DNA of 64,000 nt from contig OZ026604.1 of assembly GCA_964020085.1 (NCBI GenBank), forward strand, positions 23,915,432 to 23,979,431, given 5' to 3'. Source of the DNA: Micromussa lordhowensis (lineage: Eukaryota; Cnidaria; Anthozoa; Scleractinia; Lobophylliidae). Below, piece by piece: positions 13,501 to 23,025 of the stretch. The notes under the pieces were generated by a model. The model did no database searches. It saw only the letters and a list, made by a program, of their open reading frames with translations, and was not told the origin of the DNA. Both the position numbers and the translations under genes were made by a program. Each line of letters starts with the position of its first letter. The first letter of the stretch is position 1.

Positions 13501-14392
13501 ATACCCCATTCACACCAACTAAACTAGTTTAACTAAATCAAGTGTAGGTTTTTCTAATTCGTCGATTACCCTTTACAGTCATTTTGAGAAGACAATTTTC
13601 AAACCACCTTGGTAACATATTTGATTCAAACAGGTTTTTACCTTGTTAAGCTGTGGGGTGTGTATGGTATGAGCAGCTAAACTTTAACCTTGTTTAGTTA
13701 AACCACTTTTAAAAATGTTTAACAAGTTGGTGTGAATGGGGTATTAGTGTTGTTTTGATGCTTTTCATGCCATATAATTTGATTACTGTTGAGAGACCAG
13801 GGCGTCAACGATGGTGCGGGAATCTCCGTTATCAGTTATCTGATTTCACGGCGATCAGTGAAAGTGTTGATTCATTATTCAGCTATCAAGACACTTTGCA
13901 AATCTCAGATTTCAGAGATCAGTTTAAAATGTGTCTTTGTCAGGTGTGAGTTACATTTTTAAACAATTTTTCATAATATCGTTTACTTAGATTGGTAATG
14001 TTGGGGTCAGAAATAACACATGCAAAGTTGTTAAAAAAATTACGAGGAAGACATCTTAAGGACAGCCCTAAATCCGTGTAGACATTTTCTAAAGTTCCCG
14101 TTGTTGTTGTTGTTGTTGTTTGTCTGTTCGTTCGTTCGTTTACCAGTATTAATGTCGTCCACTTTGCTGACATGGTCTCTTTCTTCTTACAGAATATAAC
14201 GAAAAAGCATTCAACAATAGCGTCAACACGTCATCTACGGCTGTCACAGGTCACCCAGCCCTGTCAATCAGTGTGGGTCTCAGCAATGGTTTACCAGTGG
14301 GATTGATGATTGTGGGGAAGAAATTTGACGAGGGCACGCTGCTGAATGTAGCATACGCCTATGAAAGAATTCGAGATTCGTCACCTTCATAG
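6540..14392 (+). CDS. Amidase signature family hydrolase, complete, nine exons
   Basis: Hydrolyses an amide bond by the Ser-cisSer-Lys mechanism of the amidase signature family (relatives: GatA, FAAH, bacterial and fungal amidases). Substrate unknown. Exons: 6540-6645, 7758-7887, 8609-8921, 10654-10854, 11310-11387, 11927-12092, 12431-12493, 12998-13285 and 14193-14392 (TAG at the end). They sum to 1545 nt, or 514 residues, with every phase matching. Catalytic Lys101 lies in LAIKDNV. The Gly/Ser loop [10 protein letters not shown] is at about 174-183 and the nucleophile is Ser200 in GGDQGCSIR. Downstream are the family's [31 protein letters not shown] and [20 protein letters not shown]. No signal peptide is visible, so it is probably cytosolic. 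I start at the ATG five bases after an acceptor (6534), which implies an upstream non-coding exon. Cys at position 199 is unusual, because Gly is common there. Confidence 0.93.
7008..7325. repeat. Foldback-type repeat with GTCGATAAGAGT arms (intron 1 of amidase)
   Basis: Two arms of about 46 bp, roughly 7151-7198 and 7270-7315, are inverted copies. They carry ACTCTTATCGACAACGATAC and its near complement and end in ATGTGGTTTAGCGTGGT. A second copy is found in two pieces at about 17738-17765 and 26644-27008, split by a large insertion. This intact copy therefore shows the unoccupied target (CTAATCTCGCAATCGGATTGG region, 7022-7042). Confidence 0.7.
8991..9180 (+). repeat. Possible tRNA-derived SINE relic (amidase intron 3)
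   Basis: A-box-like TTGGTTAGCGTGC (about 9010-9023) and B-box-like GGGTTCGAGGTCT (about 9041-9053) sit about 30 bp apart, as in a tRNA head. The downstream tail is not recognised, and the head does not fold into a complete tRNA. Confidence 0.4.
9880..10060. repeat. Diverged copy of the 4619-4833 MITE
   Basis: Shares with 4619-4833 the inner motifs GCTAACCCA, GATTATTCAAACTCAAA, AGAAGGCCAAACAATATA, AAATTCTCGCTTATCCAGG and GTTAGCTTAATCGGGTTTTG in the same order. The left terminus is degraded. Confidence 0.6.
10171..10530 (+). repeat. tRNA-headed SINE (amidase intron 3)
   Basis: The head reads GCCTGGTTAGCTCAGTTGGT, then AGAGCGC and a B box GGTTCGAGTCC, so it derives from a tRNA, but the acceptor stem does not close. 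The body continues to a small terminal hairpin (TTGGACA..TGTCC at about 10513-10530). The same body is found on the minus strand at 35598-36476 and 55940-56221, including TTTGTAATTTCATCTGTAAA and GTTAAAGAACCCA. It is therefore a dispersed SINE and not a functional tRNA gene. Confidence 0.75.
12854..12940. ncRNA. Inverted pair of hammerhead-like motifs from a Penelope terminal repeat
   Basis: The minus-strand copy (12854-12901) reads GATTCGCT-CCGAAGA-A-GGGC-TAAC-GCTC-GAAACGTC-AGC..GAATC, with a hammerhead order: stem I (GCT with AGC, GATTC with GAATC), core CYGANGA, stem II GGGC/GCTC, GAAA, then the palindromic ACGT that can serve as stem III in a dimer. A degenerate plus-strand copy (12902-12940) abuts it head to head. 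In the minus copy the core U4 is C, so it is probably inactive. The flank (GTTGATAAAA on the minus strand) is shared with 27047-27130. Penelope-like elements are known to carry hammerhead motifs in their terminal repeats. Confidence 0.5.
13501..13745. repeat. MITE with 20-bp perfect terminal inverted repeats
   Basis: The left end ATACCCCATTCACACCAACT and its exact complement at 13726-13745 bound a 245-bp AT-rich, non-coding segment in the last intron of the amidase gene. An inner GTTTAGTTAAAC-like palindrome is repeated. Confidence 0.75.
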
Positions 14393-14773
14393 CATTGACC
14401 TACTTTGTTTCGCAAAAACACGCAATTCTCAGAGTTGTATTAAATTTAATGACAAGTATGAGAAAATTAAATGTTTTGGATAGGTCTTATTATTATGCAT
14501 GGAACTCACTATCTCTTTTCTGATTGGCCGAAAGCGTACAGTGAATTTTCAAAATCAGCGTCTGTGACGTCATCTAGCTGCAGATTATACAATAATCATG
14601 TCAAGAACACTCAAGGTCACGGGCAATCAAGTCATGTATGACTGCGGTGCATGATTTCTAAGGGTAATCATTTCAAGTTCGCGCGCTTTGTGTAGCTTGC
14701 AGTCAGTGAAGAAGCAAAACCATGACTTCTATCTTTTTTTTTTCGTTCAATGTATAGTAAAACAATTAGACTC

Positions 14774-14888
14774 GGTTTTTGTGATATCCAGAATAATCGA
14801 GGTCTCAGTAAGGGTTTTCAGTTTCAGCCTTAGGCTTCGGCTAATAACCCCCACCTCGACCTTGATTATTGTGGATATCACAAAAGCC
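14774..14888. repeat. Short foldback MITE
   Basis: Ends TTTTTGTGATATCCAGAATA (left) and TATTGTGGATATCACAAAAG (right) are near-complementary, and inner GAGGTC/GACCTCG pairs extend the stem. The loop is about 40 bp. Confidence 0.6.
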
Positions 14889-15093
14889 TTATTCAATAGT
14901 TGTTTATAATTTTGCGTGTAATACTCACCTTTAATACTCCCCTTTCCGTCACTCGTAAATGAGCTGTTCTACACAACACGACGTTTATTCTTTTGAGGAC
15001 GTTTGTCAAGACAAACCAATTTTATAACTGGAGTTTAAGCTCAAGAAGGAATAATCTTTTCTGTTTTAGTATTTAAATCTTTACCTAAATCTT

Positions 15094-15166
15094 AGCCTGT
15101 TCCAGGCTCTCAGTCAGTGGGGACGATCGAAAAAGCGGGTGCTGGACCGAGAGCCTGGAACAGGCT
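15094..15166. repeat. Hairpin repeat AGCCTGTTCCAGGCTCTC
   Basis: An 18-bp arm at 15094-15111 is repeated as a perfect complement at the right end (GAGAGCCTGGAACAGGCT). The stem itself holds the short palindrome CCTGTTCCAGG. It looks like a short MITE. Confidence 0.6.
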
Positions 15167-15728
15167 ACCTAAATCTGCTCTTCACAGACACCTCGAAAAT
15201 GCAGAGGTGGGCAACCAGTTCGTTTACATGCGCACACTGCCAGGCTCCTCACTATCTACAACAGAATAGAAAGTGAGTAGTGTAGCCAATCAGCGAACGG
15301 CATTCGTGATAAAAGGCTAGTAGCTTTATGCTAATATCTTATCATATGACCCGTACATCCCCGCAAGCAATTTCCTTGGAAAACCATAAGTAAAGAAAAC
15401 CATAGGTCCCGTATGAGGGCCGTACGCGTCAAAGTGATAGGGCCAGAAAAACGCGTACGACCCTACTAGAAATGCGTACGGCCCGGCAAAAACAATGCGA
15501 AACAATTTTGTTGCTAAAAAGTGTTTCCTAGAAATTGAGTGAAAGCGAACATTCCGATAGTGAGTTCTATTATCCCGGTGAGCTTTCGGACGCCGAAATG
15601 CTGCAATTACCTACTCACAACGAAACAACAGAAAGAAAGTCACTACTCTCGAAACGAAGCAATACTGCCGCGCGCGGCCTCGTTCCGCCAAAGAATAAAA
15701 ATGAAAAAAAAAGTGGTCACATAAGATG

Positions 15729-15832
15729 CTTATTGACTGAGTGGGAGGTCCGGACAGGAAAATATTTGGCTCGAGGTCGGGACGCACGGACCGAGCGCAT
15801 TCCCGTCTGGCCACCCCCACTCAGTCAATAAG
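15729..15832. repeat. Short foldback element CTTATTGACTGAGTGGG
   Basis: CTTATTGACTGAGTGGG at the left is matched by CCCACTCAGTCAATAAG at the right. The middle (GTCCGGACAGGAAAATATTT..GACCGAGCGCATTCCCGTC) is non-coding. Confidence 0.6.
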
Positions 15833-16199
15833 TACATAGTCTCGTCACAAACGCTCTACGACAAGGGCAAGCGGAAAACGAAAACCGCGTAAAAAAAGAG
15901 TTATAGTTAGAAAATGCATGTCATTCAGGGCTGTGTAGCTAGTTAAGAGTACTTTGAAGTTAATAGGCTGTCATATGGGACACCAATGAAGTTCCATGAG
16001 GAACGGAATACACAATTCTCGTTGCCCAGTTTAGCACCCGTTGCAATCTTTGCAATAAATGTTATGGATCCAAGTACAGTTTACAGTTGTTGGCTACGGC
16101 ATATAGCTTCAGTTGTCAAAAAGGTCTTTGAAAAGATTTTAGATACGTTGCAACATTTAAGGTGGCAATTTATGCACACGGCCACGAGATAAATGTAAC

Positions 16200-16689
16200 T
16201 TCACCTGGTTCACATGACTCACTCGGTTCACATGGTTAAGCTGAGATGTGTTTGCCTAGCTAATCCGATTCTTTCCTTTGCCTTGATCAGCTACCTCACC
16301 TGGTTCACTTGGGTCAACTTGTCGTCTCCTTTGGTTTCATTGACAGGGTTAAATAACTTCGTTTACTCGGTCTTCTCAATCAACTGATGTCTCTTGGAGT
16401 ACACGGTTCACGTCAGGCTTTACAAGAGTCACATGCTGGTTCAGCGGTTCACTTGCTGACCAGTTCACTTGGTTCACGAGCTGGTTCTCTTAGGTTGCGT
16501 GCTGGTTCAGCTGGCTCAGCTGGTTCCATGCTGGTTGACTAGGCTCACGTGTGGTTTAGCGGGTTCAAATGATGTTGCCTTGGTTCACGTGTGGTCCAGC
16601 TCGTTCACATGCTGGTTCAGCTGGTTCACTTGGTTCACATCTTGGTTCTTGTGGCTCAATTGGCTCACGTGGTTACCTTACTGTTTCAC
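16200..16689 (+). repeat. GGTTCAC-rich degenerate array, left part
   Basis: Dense irregular repeats of GGTTCAC(A/T)TG, CTGGTTCAGCTGGTT and similar 9-15 bp units. The same units in the same orientation resume at 27346. An insertion with a TTAA duplication (16690-16693 and 27342-27345) separates the two parts, so they were once one array. Short frames rich in Val, His, Leu and Gln across it are by-products of the repeat. Confidence 0.8.
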
Positions 16690-17239
16690 TTAAGGTGGCT
16701 TACTACAGTTTTTCCGAGACTCAGTAGCGCGCGCTACGATTGCCTGCCAGACGTCAGTATTAGTCGCGCGTGCAAAACTGACGCAAGTTACCCAAAGAAG
16801 AAAGGAAAACCATTTCAGCACTTAAGGGCGTTAAATCACTTTGGTACACGATGCGATAGTTTCAAACTCCGTTCAAACATGTGTTTAAGCCTGGGGCCAA
16901 TAAAATATCACAGAAAAGGTCGATAAACAACCGGTAAAAGAGCTCTAATTCACTCTTGCTTTCTTGCACGCAAGACATGGCATCACATGAGCGCGCGCTT
17001 AAATAAACGAGCATGCGCAATTCAATTCCCATCCAAGGTTGTAAAAGCCAGTCTTTGATCAAGGATCGGCTCGAAAACCTGCCGTAAAACTTATGATTAA
17101 ATTTTCACAATTGATTTGTAGGGATGAATCGCGTTTAGAGCCAAAATTACTTCAAAATGATCCCGATACTGGTAGAATTTTTTTGCAGCCGCCATTAATT
17201 TCATTCAAACGCGACAAAACATAGGTAACTTTTTAGTTA

Positions 17240-17685
17240 GCAGTGCATTCAAAACGAGTGAACAACCTGGAACTTTTAAATGCGCACGCGCACGATGTAA
17301 AACATGTCCTTTCATTTACAACGTTGAGAAATTGTCGGGACCCAAGCGATCCATTAAGATCACAGGTCATTTTACTTGTACCTCAGCCAATGTCATCTAC
17401 TGTATAACTTGAACTCTTTGCAAAAAGTTATATATCGGCGAAACAGGTAATCGACTAGGCAACCGATTCCGAGAACACCTTCGCGACGTAGAGAAAGACG
17501 ATAAAGACGATTCTAAACCGGTCGCTAGAGACTTTAATCTGCCGAATCATTCTAAGCAACATATGGCAGTCTGCGGCTCCCTACATCAAGCCTCAGAAAG
17601 CCGCAAAACTCTTCAACAAAAATTTATTTTTAAAATCGGCAGTCTTAATCCTCACGGTACCAACGAACGCTCTTCATTCAACTAA
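17240..17685 (+). pseudogene. Penelope-like element fragment: zinc linker and GIY-YIG endonuclease
   Basis: In frame, a Cys-rich linker (RCKTCPF, then FTCTSANVIYCIT) leads into KLYIGETGNRLGNRFREHLR, the GIY-YIG nuclease signature of Penelope-like retroelements. The conserved C-terminal Asn-Pro-His-Gly stretch follows, ending at TAA 17683-17685. A TGA stands where the second Cys of the YCITC linker motif is expected, so the copy is dead. The reverse transcriptase part is absent upstream. The orientation is opposite to the Penelope body at 19090-25190, so these are two separate copies. Confidence 0.8.
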
Positions 17686-17817
17686 TTCATTATGTTGTTT
17701 TTCACGTTGCCAGGCACCAACCAATAGGGTAGCTCCATTTTTACCACAATTGCTGCTAATCTCGCGAGCCATGTCCAGTACTGGCCTTGAAATCCCAGGT
17801 TTCTACAGCTTTCTATT

Positions 17818-19065
17818 TTCTACACTTCTCCATGTGTAGAAGTGTAGAATACCGCGACACACTAGGGATTTTCACGACCGTTTCCCCTTCCTTTCCGCGG
17901 TTGTCATTCTTTACTTAGTTCTACACCTCTCTAAGTGTAGAAGTGTAGAGTACCGTGACAAACTAGGGATTTTCACGACCGTTTCCCCATCCTTTCCGCG
18001 GTTGTCATTCTTTACCAAGTTAGTTCTACACTTCTCTATGTGTAGAAGTGTTGAATACCGTGACAAACTAGGGATTTCCACTACCGTTTCCCCTTCTTTT
18101 CCGCCGTTGTCATTCTTTACTTAGTTCTACACTTCTCTATGTGTAGAAGTGTAGAATACCGTGACAAACTAGGGATTTTCACGACCGTTTCCCCTTCCTT
18201 TCCGCGGTTGTCATTCTTTACTTAGTTCTACACTTCTCTATGTGTAGAAGTGTAGAATACCATGACAAACTAGGGATTTTCACGACCGTTTCCCCTTCCT
18301 TTCCGCGGTTGTCATTCTTTAAGTGTAGAATACCGTGACAAACTAGGGATTTTCACGACCGTTTCCCCATCCTTTCCGCGGTTGTCATTCTTTACTTAGT
18401 TCTACACTTCTCTATGTGTAGAAGTGTTGAATAGCGTGACAAACTAGGGATTTCCACTACCGTTTCCCCTTCTTTTCCGCCGTTGTCATTCTTTACTTAG
18501 TTCTACACTTCTCTATGTGTAGAAGTGCAGAATACCGTGACAAACTAGGGATTTTCACAACCCTTTCCCCTTCTTTTCCGCGGTTGTCATTCTTTACTTA
18601 GTTCTACACTTCTCTATGTGTAGAAGTGTAGAATACCATGACAAACTAGGGATTTTCACGACCGTTTCCCCTTCCTTTCCGCGGTTGTCATTCTTTACTT
18701 TGTTCTACACTTCTCTATGTGTAGAAGTGTAGAATACCGTGACAAACTAGGGATTTTCACGACCGTTTCCCCTTCCTTTCCGCGGTTGTCATTCTTTACT
18801 TAGTTCTACACTTCTATAGAGAAGTGTAGAGTACCGTGACAAACTAGGGATTTTCACGACCCTTTCCCCTTCTTTTCCGCGGTTGTCATTCTTTACTTAG
18901 TTCTACACTTCTCTATGTGTAGAAGTGTAGAATACAGTGACAAACTAGGGATTTTCACGACCGTTGCCCCTTCCTTTCCACGGTTGTCATTCTTTACTTA
19001 GTTCTACACTTCCTATATGTAGAAGTGTAGAATACCGTGACAAACTAGGGATTTTCACGACCGTG
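17818..19065 (+). repeat. 101-bp hairpin satellite, left array (about 13 units)
   Basis: Each unit starts with an 11-bp perfect hairpin (TTCTACACTTC, loop, GAAGTGTAGAA). It continues TACCGTGACAAACTAGGGAT, TTTCACGACCGTTTCCCC and CGCGGTTGTCATTCTTTACT. Most unit starts are spaced 101 bp apart. One unit has a 4-bp insertion (18016-18020 region) and one has lost its hairpin arm (near 18318). Units differ by a few substitutions, so the array is fairly young or homogenised. Confidence 0.9.
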
Positions 19066-19089
19066 ATGGAAAGGTACTGAGAGACCTGC

Positions 19090-20290
19090 ACTGACTCCCA
19101 TTGTGGCTTTAAGTGTCGCGTCGCGTGATGGTTGCCTTGAATCATATTTTGGCTCTAACGAGCGTGTCTTTGAGGGATTTACCCTTTTTGTAGGAGATTA
19201 TTGGAGGTTTTTGAAAGACTGTTTTCAGCAAAGGCTGAGTTTGTATAAGGCTCCATTGTTCCATCAATATTTGTTTTAAATTTTTTATAGCCGGATGGTA
19301 TGTCGTGACAAAAGGAAGCAACCTCTCTTGGCCCTTTTTCTTTTGTGTGAGAGCCGATTGTCTAGAGGCAAAAGTTACCCTTGCCAGAGACCTTTCTATG
19401 ACTTTTTCTGGGTAGCCTCGTGATTTGAGGTGTTGTTTGAACTTTGTAAGGTTCTCTTCAAATGTTTTTTTTTGAAGAGTTGGTTCTTAGCAATCTTATT
19501 GCTTCGCCCTTAAAGCCGTATTTAACGCCTGGTGGATGACACGAGGCGAAGTGTGTGTATTGGAAGGTCTCGGTCGGCTAGTAGTGAGTGATTATGTCTA
19601 AGATGGAGTACTTTGTGAATCTTTCTCCTTTGAACACTGTGGTGTCGAGGAAAGTGGTTTTGTTCTCTGATATTTCGGCCGTGAATTTGATAGTCGGGTG
19701 GAATTTGCTAGCTTGGAAAATAAATTGTTCTACATTTTTTCTGTCACATTATCCCAAAGTGAGAAAACGTCATCAATGTAGCGTTTCCATTCTCTTGGCT
19801 TGGTTTCACATTGTTCGATTATTTTCGTTTCAATTTCCGCCATGAAAATATTGGCAAAGGATACTGCCATTTTAGTTCCCATAGCAATTCCACTTGTTTG
19901 GAGAAAGTTTTCCCCATTGAATTGAAACGAATTTTCGTTGAGGATTAAGTCAAGTATTTCTCTTAGGTAGTGTGTAGGGATTGGTGTATTATGCTTGTAG
20001 AACTTTTCGTATGCATTGCATACTGTGTTTATACCTTCTTCTTGAGGTATATTTGTGTACAAGCTTGTAACGTCCATGGATACTAGAATAGTATCCTGGC
20101 CTATCTTTGTTTTTTCTATGAAATTGATAAAGTCAGTTGTATCTTTAATATAAGATGGTTGTGTTTGCGCGATAGGCTGGAGTAGTGTATCCACAAATGA
20201 TGATATTCTCTCAGTTGGGCCGTCACAACCTGAGATGATGGGTCTACAGGTTTGTGTATTTTCGTGAGCGTGTAGAATGTTGGTATTCTC
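19090..20290 (-). pseudogene. Penelope-like reverse transcriptase, 3' half (palm and thumb), broken
   Basis: On the minus strand, after a TLTKIHKP motif, come SMDVTSLYTNIP, SGIAMGTKMAVSFANIF and the catalytic YIDDVFSLW. Then, in another frame, thumb-like sequence follows (TFLDTTVFKGERF, HPPGVKYGF, SRGYPEKVIERSLA). This is the order of Penelope-like reverse transcriptases. There is a frameshift near 20245, another near 19730, a stop near 19584 and further shifts near 19460-19515. It ends at the satellite array before any GIY-YIG domain. The N-terminal half lies at 24469-25190 beyond an insertion. Confidence 0.85.
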
Positions 20291-20453
20291 GGTCAAAAAA
20301 TTTTAACATCGAGCTACTGGAGGTTATCTTCGGAGCTCATCTTCGCAAACATCTTCGGCTACTTGTCGGATATTGCGAAACTTCCGTCACAGGAGTCACG
20401 CCATGCGTGTCCAAAATATAATAACGTGAAGAGTAGTGATTGACGTCGTTTTT

Positions 20454-20483
20454 GCTCATGGATGTTACGTAACATCCATGAGC
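20454..20483. repeat. 30-bp perfect palindrome
   Basis: GCTCATGGATGTTAC is followed at once by its exact complement, with no loop. It lies just inside the left end of the Mutator-like element. A related half, ACATCCG/CGGATGTTG, occurs near the right end. Confidence 0.85.
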
Positions 20484-20505
20484 TTAGGAGGCAGTCGGAT
20501 GGCAC

Positions 20506-20560
20506 TCGATCACTCACTCACTCACTCACTCACTCACTCACTCACTCACTCACTCACTCG
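20506..20560. repeat. (CACT)n microsatellite
   Basis: About 13 uninterrupted CACT repeats next to the palindrome in the Mutator-like element. Confidence 0.9.
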
Positions 20561-21988
20561 ATTCTGATTAATTTATTCATTAAACCGGATTAAATCGTTT
20601 CTCCCAACCCTCCCCTGCTTAGTATGGTTCTTTTCCTAGGCACTTCGTGGTGTAGGTTCAGCAGGTTTTAGCGGGGTACTAGAAAGACGAATTTTTTGTC
20701 CGACAACATGGAGTTTGTACATATGGCGGCTAACGCGGCACGAAGATGGTTTTTGGTTCAACTCGTGGAGTTGTAAAATTGAAATTTGTCAAGTTAAGCA
20801 GCAGTAGCTGTAACAAATGGACATGGAAAGACAAGAAGCATAGTGCTCGTCAAAAACCCATGTGTAAATTTATATTGAAAGGTCAAGGTGTTTTTTCATT
20901 AGACGTAAACAAAATTCTCCGATTACAAGTCACGCTAAACTCACGCTATGCAAAGAATGTAATCAGATACTCTTTTTTTCGTGTATTTGCTAAAGGGCAA
21001 GAGAGTCACGTTTCGCAGACAGTGTAAGTAACCGCGTTTTTTTAAAGCTTTTGCGTGATCCGTGAAGAACCTGAAATATTAACCGATATTCGTGATTTTA
21101 CCACACAACTCTACGTGATTTTGAGACACAAGTTCTCCGAATATAGTTACAGTGGTCTATCGAGAGTGCCTTAGCCATGCAATATGCAATACGGAGCCTT
21201 GATTTAGCCATTCGCGATTTTGCTTCCTACAAACACTGTTTTTAATGTAAGAACAGGTCCTTACTTTCTTATTTTCGTAATTCGGGAAATCGAAATTTTT
21301 TTATCCGTGAACCGTGATCCTCTGTATTTTAGGTTCGTGAACCGTGCCAGAGACTTCCCTGTACGACCCTCTTGATATCTAAAGCTTTTAATTGGACACT
21401 GTAAACAGACCACGAGAAGATGGTAAATTGTTTTTTTGTTAGATTATTTTTTATCAGTGCTGGCCTGATGGGCCGCTTGGCACAAATGTAGACTTTGACT
21501 TCCACCGTCTGAGTTTCTATTTGCAGAATGAGTGCTTGTGCCAAACGTTTCCCATGAAAATCACTTGATTTTCATGCGAATGACCGTGCAGGTGACATAT
21601 ATTTTCATACCAATAGTTTCGCTCCAAGACTCGTTTTGCCACAGTGGCAAAAGTAAACTTGGCATTGGGCTATTCATCCATGAGCTGCTCAGAGAGCCTT
21701 TGATTTAACATATTTACACCTCAAGATTTTTCGGTAAATGAATTGGGAGTTGACAAAAGGAAAAAGTTTTTTACTAAATCTTCCAAATATTCCACATATG
21801 ATTTTTATCCAACTAGGCGCTTTTTCATTACAATAGGAACATTAATTTTCGGCAACATCTACCTATCGGCGGTCAATTATTGCGTTTACATATCGATCTG
21901 TATGCGGTTTTCATCGAAAAAATAGATAACTTTTGTATAAGGTATTATACAAGGTTTTTATTTGACATTGTCTTATCGGCGTCGGGTC

Positions 21989-22291
21989 GTGGGTGGGTGT
22001 TTCGTGGGTCGTGTTTGTTTGAAGATAAAAAAAAAGTTCGCCCATGTTAATCGTATACTTTCGAACACTTTCGTTAAAGTTTACCAAAATTGTTTGCCAG
22101 ACCAGAAGGAAAAATGTTTATAGTTTAATGCCAGACAGTTTTCCTTCGTTCAACGCTTTATAAATTGAGTTCGGGGAAATTAATTCGTGAGAGGGCAATT
22201 GCAAATTTGGACCGAGCACTAAGTGAGCTAATAGATATATTTTTTTATCTTCAAACAAACACGACCCACGACCCACGAAACACCCACCCAC
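21989..22291. repeat. Inverted repeat inside the Mutator-like element
   Basis: GTGGGTGGGTGTTTCGTGGG then TCGTGTTTGTTTGAAGATAA at the left is answered by TTATCTTCAAACAAACACGA then CCCACGAAACACCCACCCAC at the right. The right arm has a 7-bp internal duplication (ACGACCC). Confidence 0.75.
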
Positions 22292-22329
22292 ACGATTTAG
22301 CCTCACCCTTTTTATTCCTTCCCAAATAT

Positions 22330-23025
22330 TTATTACAGGATCATTCGGCAATATCCACCTACTGAAGGTCAACTGTTTCGCACATCTACCTACGGGAGGT
22401 ACTTTCCAAAATTTTTCACAAGGTACATTTCGTACATTTTCTACGGCTGACAACACAGATCACCATTTTTATATAGACTAGCAATATCTGATATAGTTCC
22501 CAACTTTTTTATTCCTTCGCAAACATTCATTACAGGACTACTCGGCAATATCCACCTACTGGAGGTCAACTGTTTCGCACATCTACCTACGGGAGGTACT
22601 TTCGCCAAAATTTATATAAGATACATTTCGTACATTTTCTACCTGAAACGATTTTGAATTTTAGCGCCGGCACTCACAAAAAGTTCCCAGATGTGTCGCG
22701 GCATTCTGGGCAACACAGATGATCACCATTTTTTATGTAGACTAGCAATATCTGATATAGTCCTCAACTTTTGACCTCCTTCCACCTACTGGAGGTCAAC
22801 TGTTTCGCGCATCTACCTACGGGAGGTACTCTAGCTTAGGGACATTTGTTCTTACATCTTTATTTTCCTCTAAACACAGATTATCAGCAAATTCTTTCCA
22901 ACTAGCTATATTTGATGTTATGTGTAGCGTTTAACCTTCGGGTGACTACGTTTATGACCGGCTCAGCAACATTCACCGAGGTCAACTGCTTTGCACATCG
23001 ACCTACAGGAGGTACTTTCGCGAAG
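22330..23025 (+). repeat. Dispersed direct repeats CTACC(T/G)ACGGGAGGTAC in the Mutator-like element
   Basis: The module CACCTACTGGAGGTCAACTG, then TTTCGCACATCTACCTACGG and GAGGTACTTTC, occurs at about 22355, 22552 and 22784. A diverged form is near 22975. Flanking phrases (CATTACAGGA, GGCAATAT, ACATTTCGTACATTTTCTAC, ACTAGCAATATCTGATATAG) are repeated too, giving a period near 200-230 bp. The CTACTGGAGGT core also occurs in the terminal repeats. Confidence 0.75.

Larger units (their letters stand above)
14393..16199. other. Intergenic region downstream of amidase
   Basis: No gene is supported. It holds the foldback elements at 14774-14888, 15094-15166 and 15729-15832, and a cluster of short repeats around GCGTACG at 15420-15485. 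A 98-residue open frame over 15535-15831 is acidic at its start, but it ends inside the inverted repeat and resembles no family I know. Confidence 0.5.

Noticed and set aside
15535..15831. 98-residue frame with an acidic, Ser-rich start
   Set aside because: It ends within a foldback element, shows no splice context and matches no family I know.
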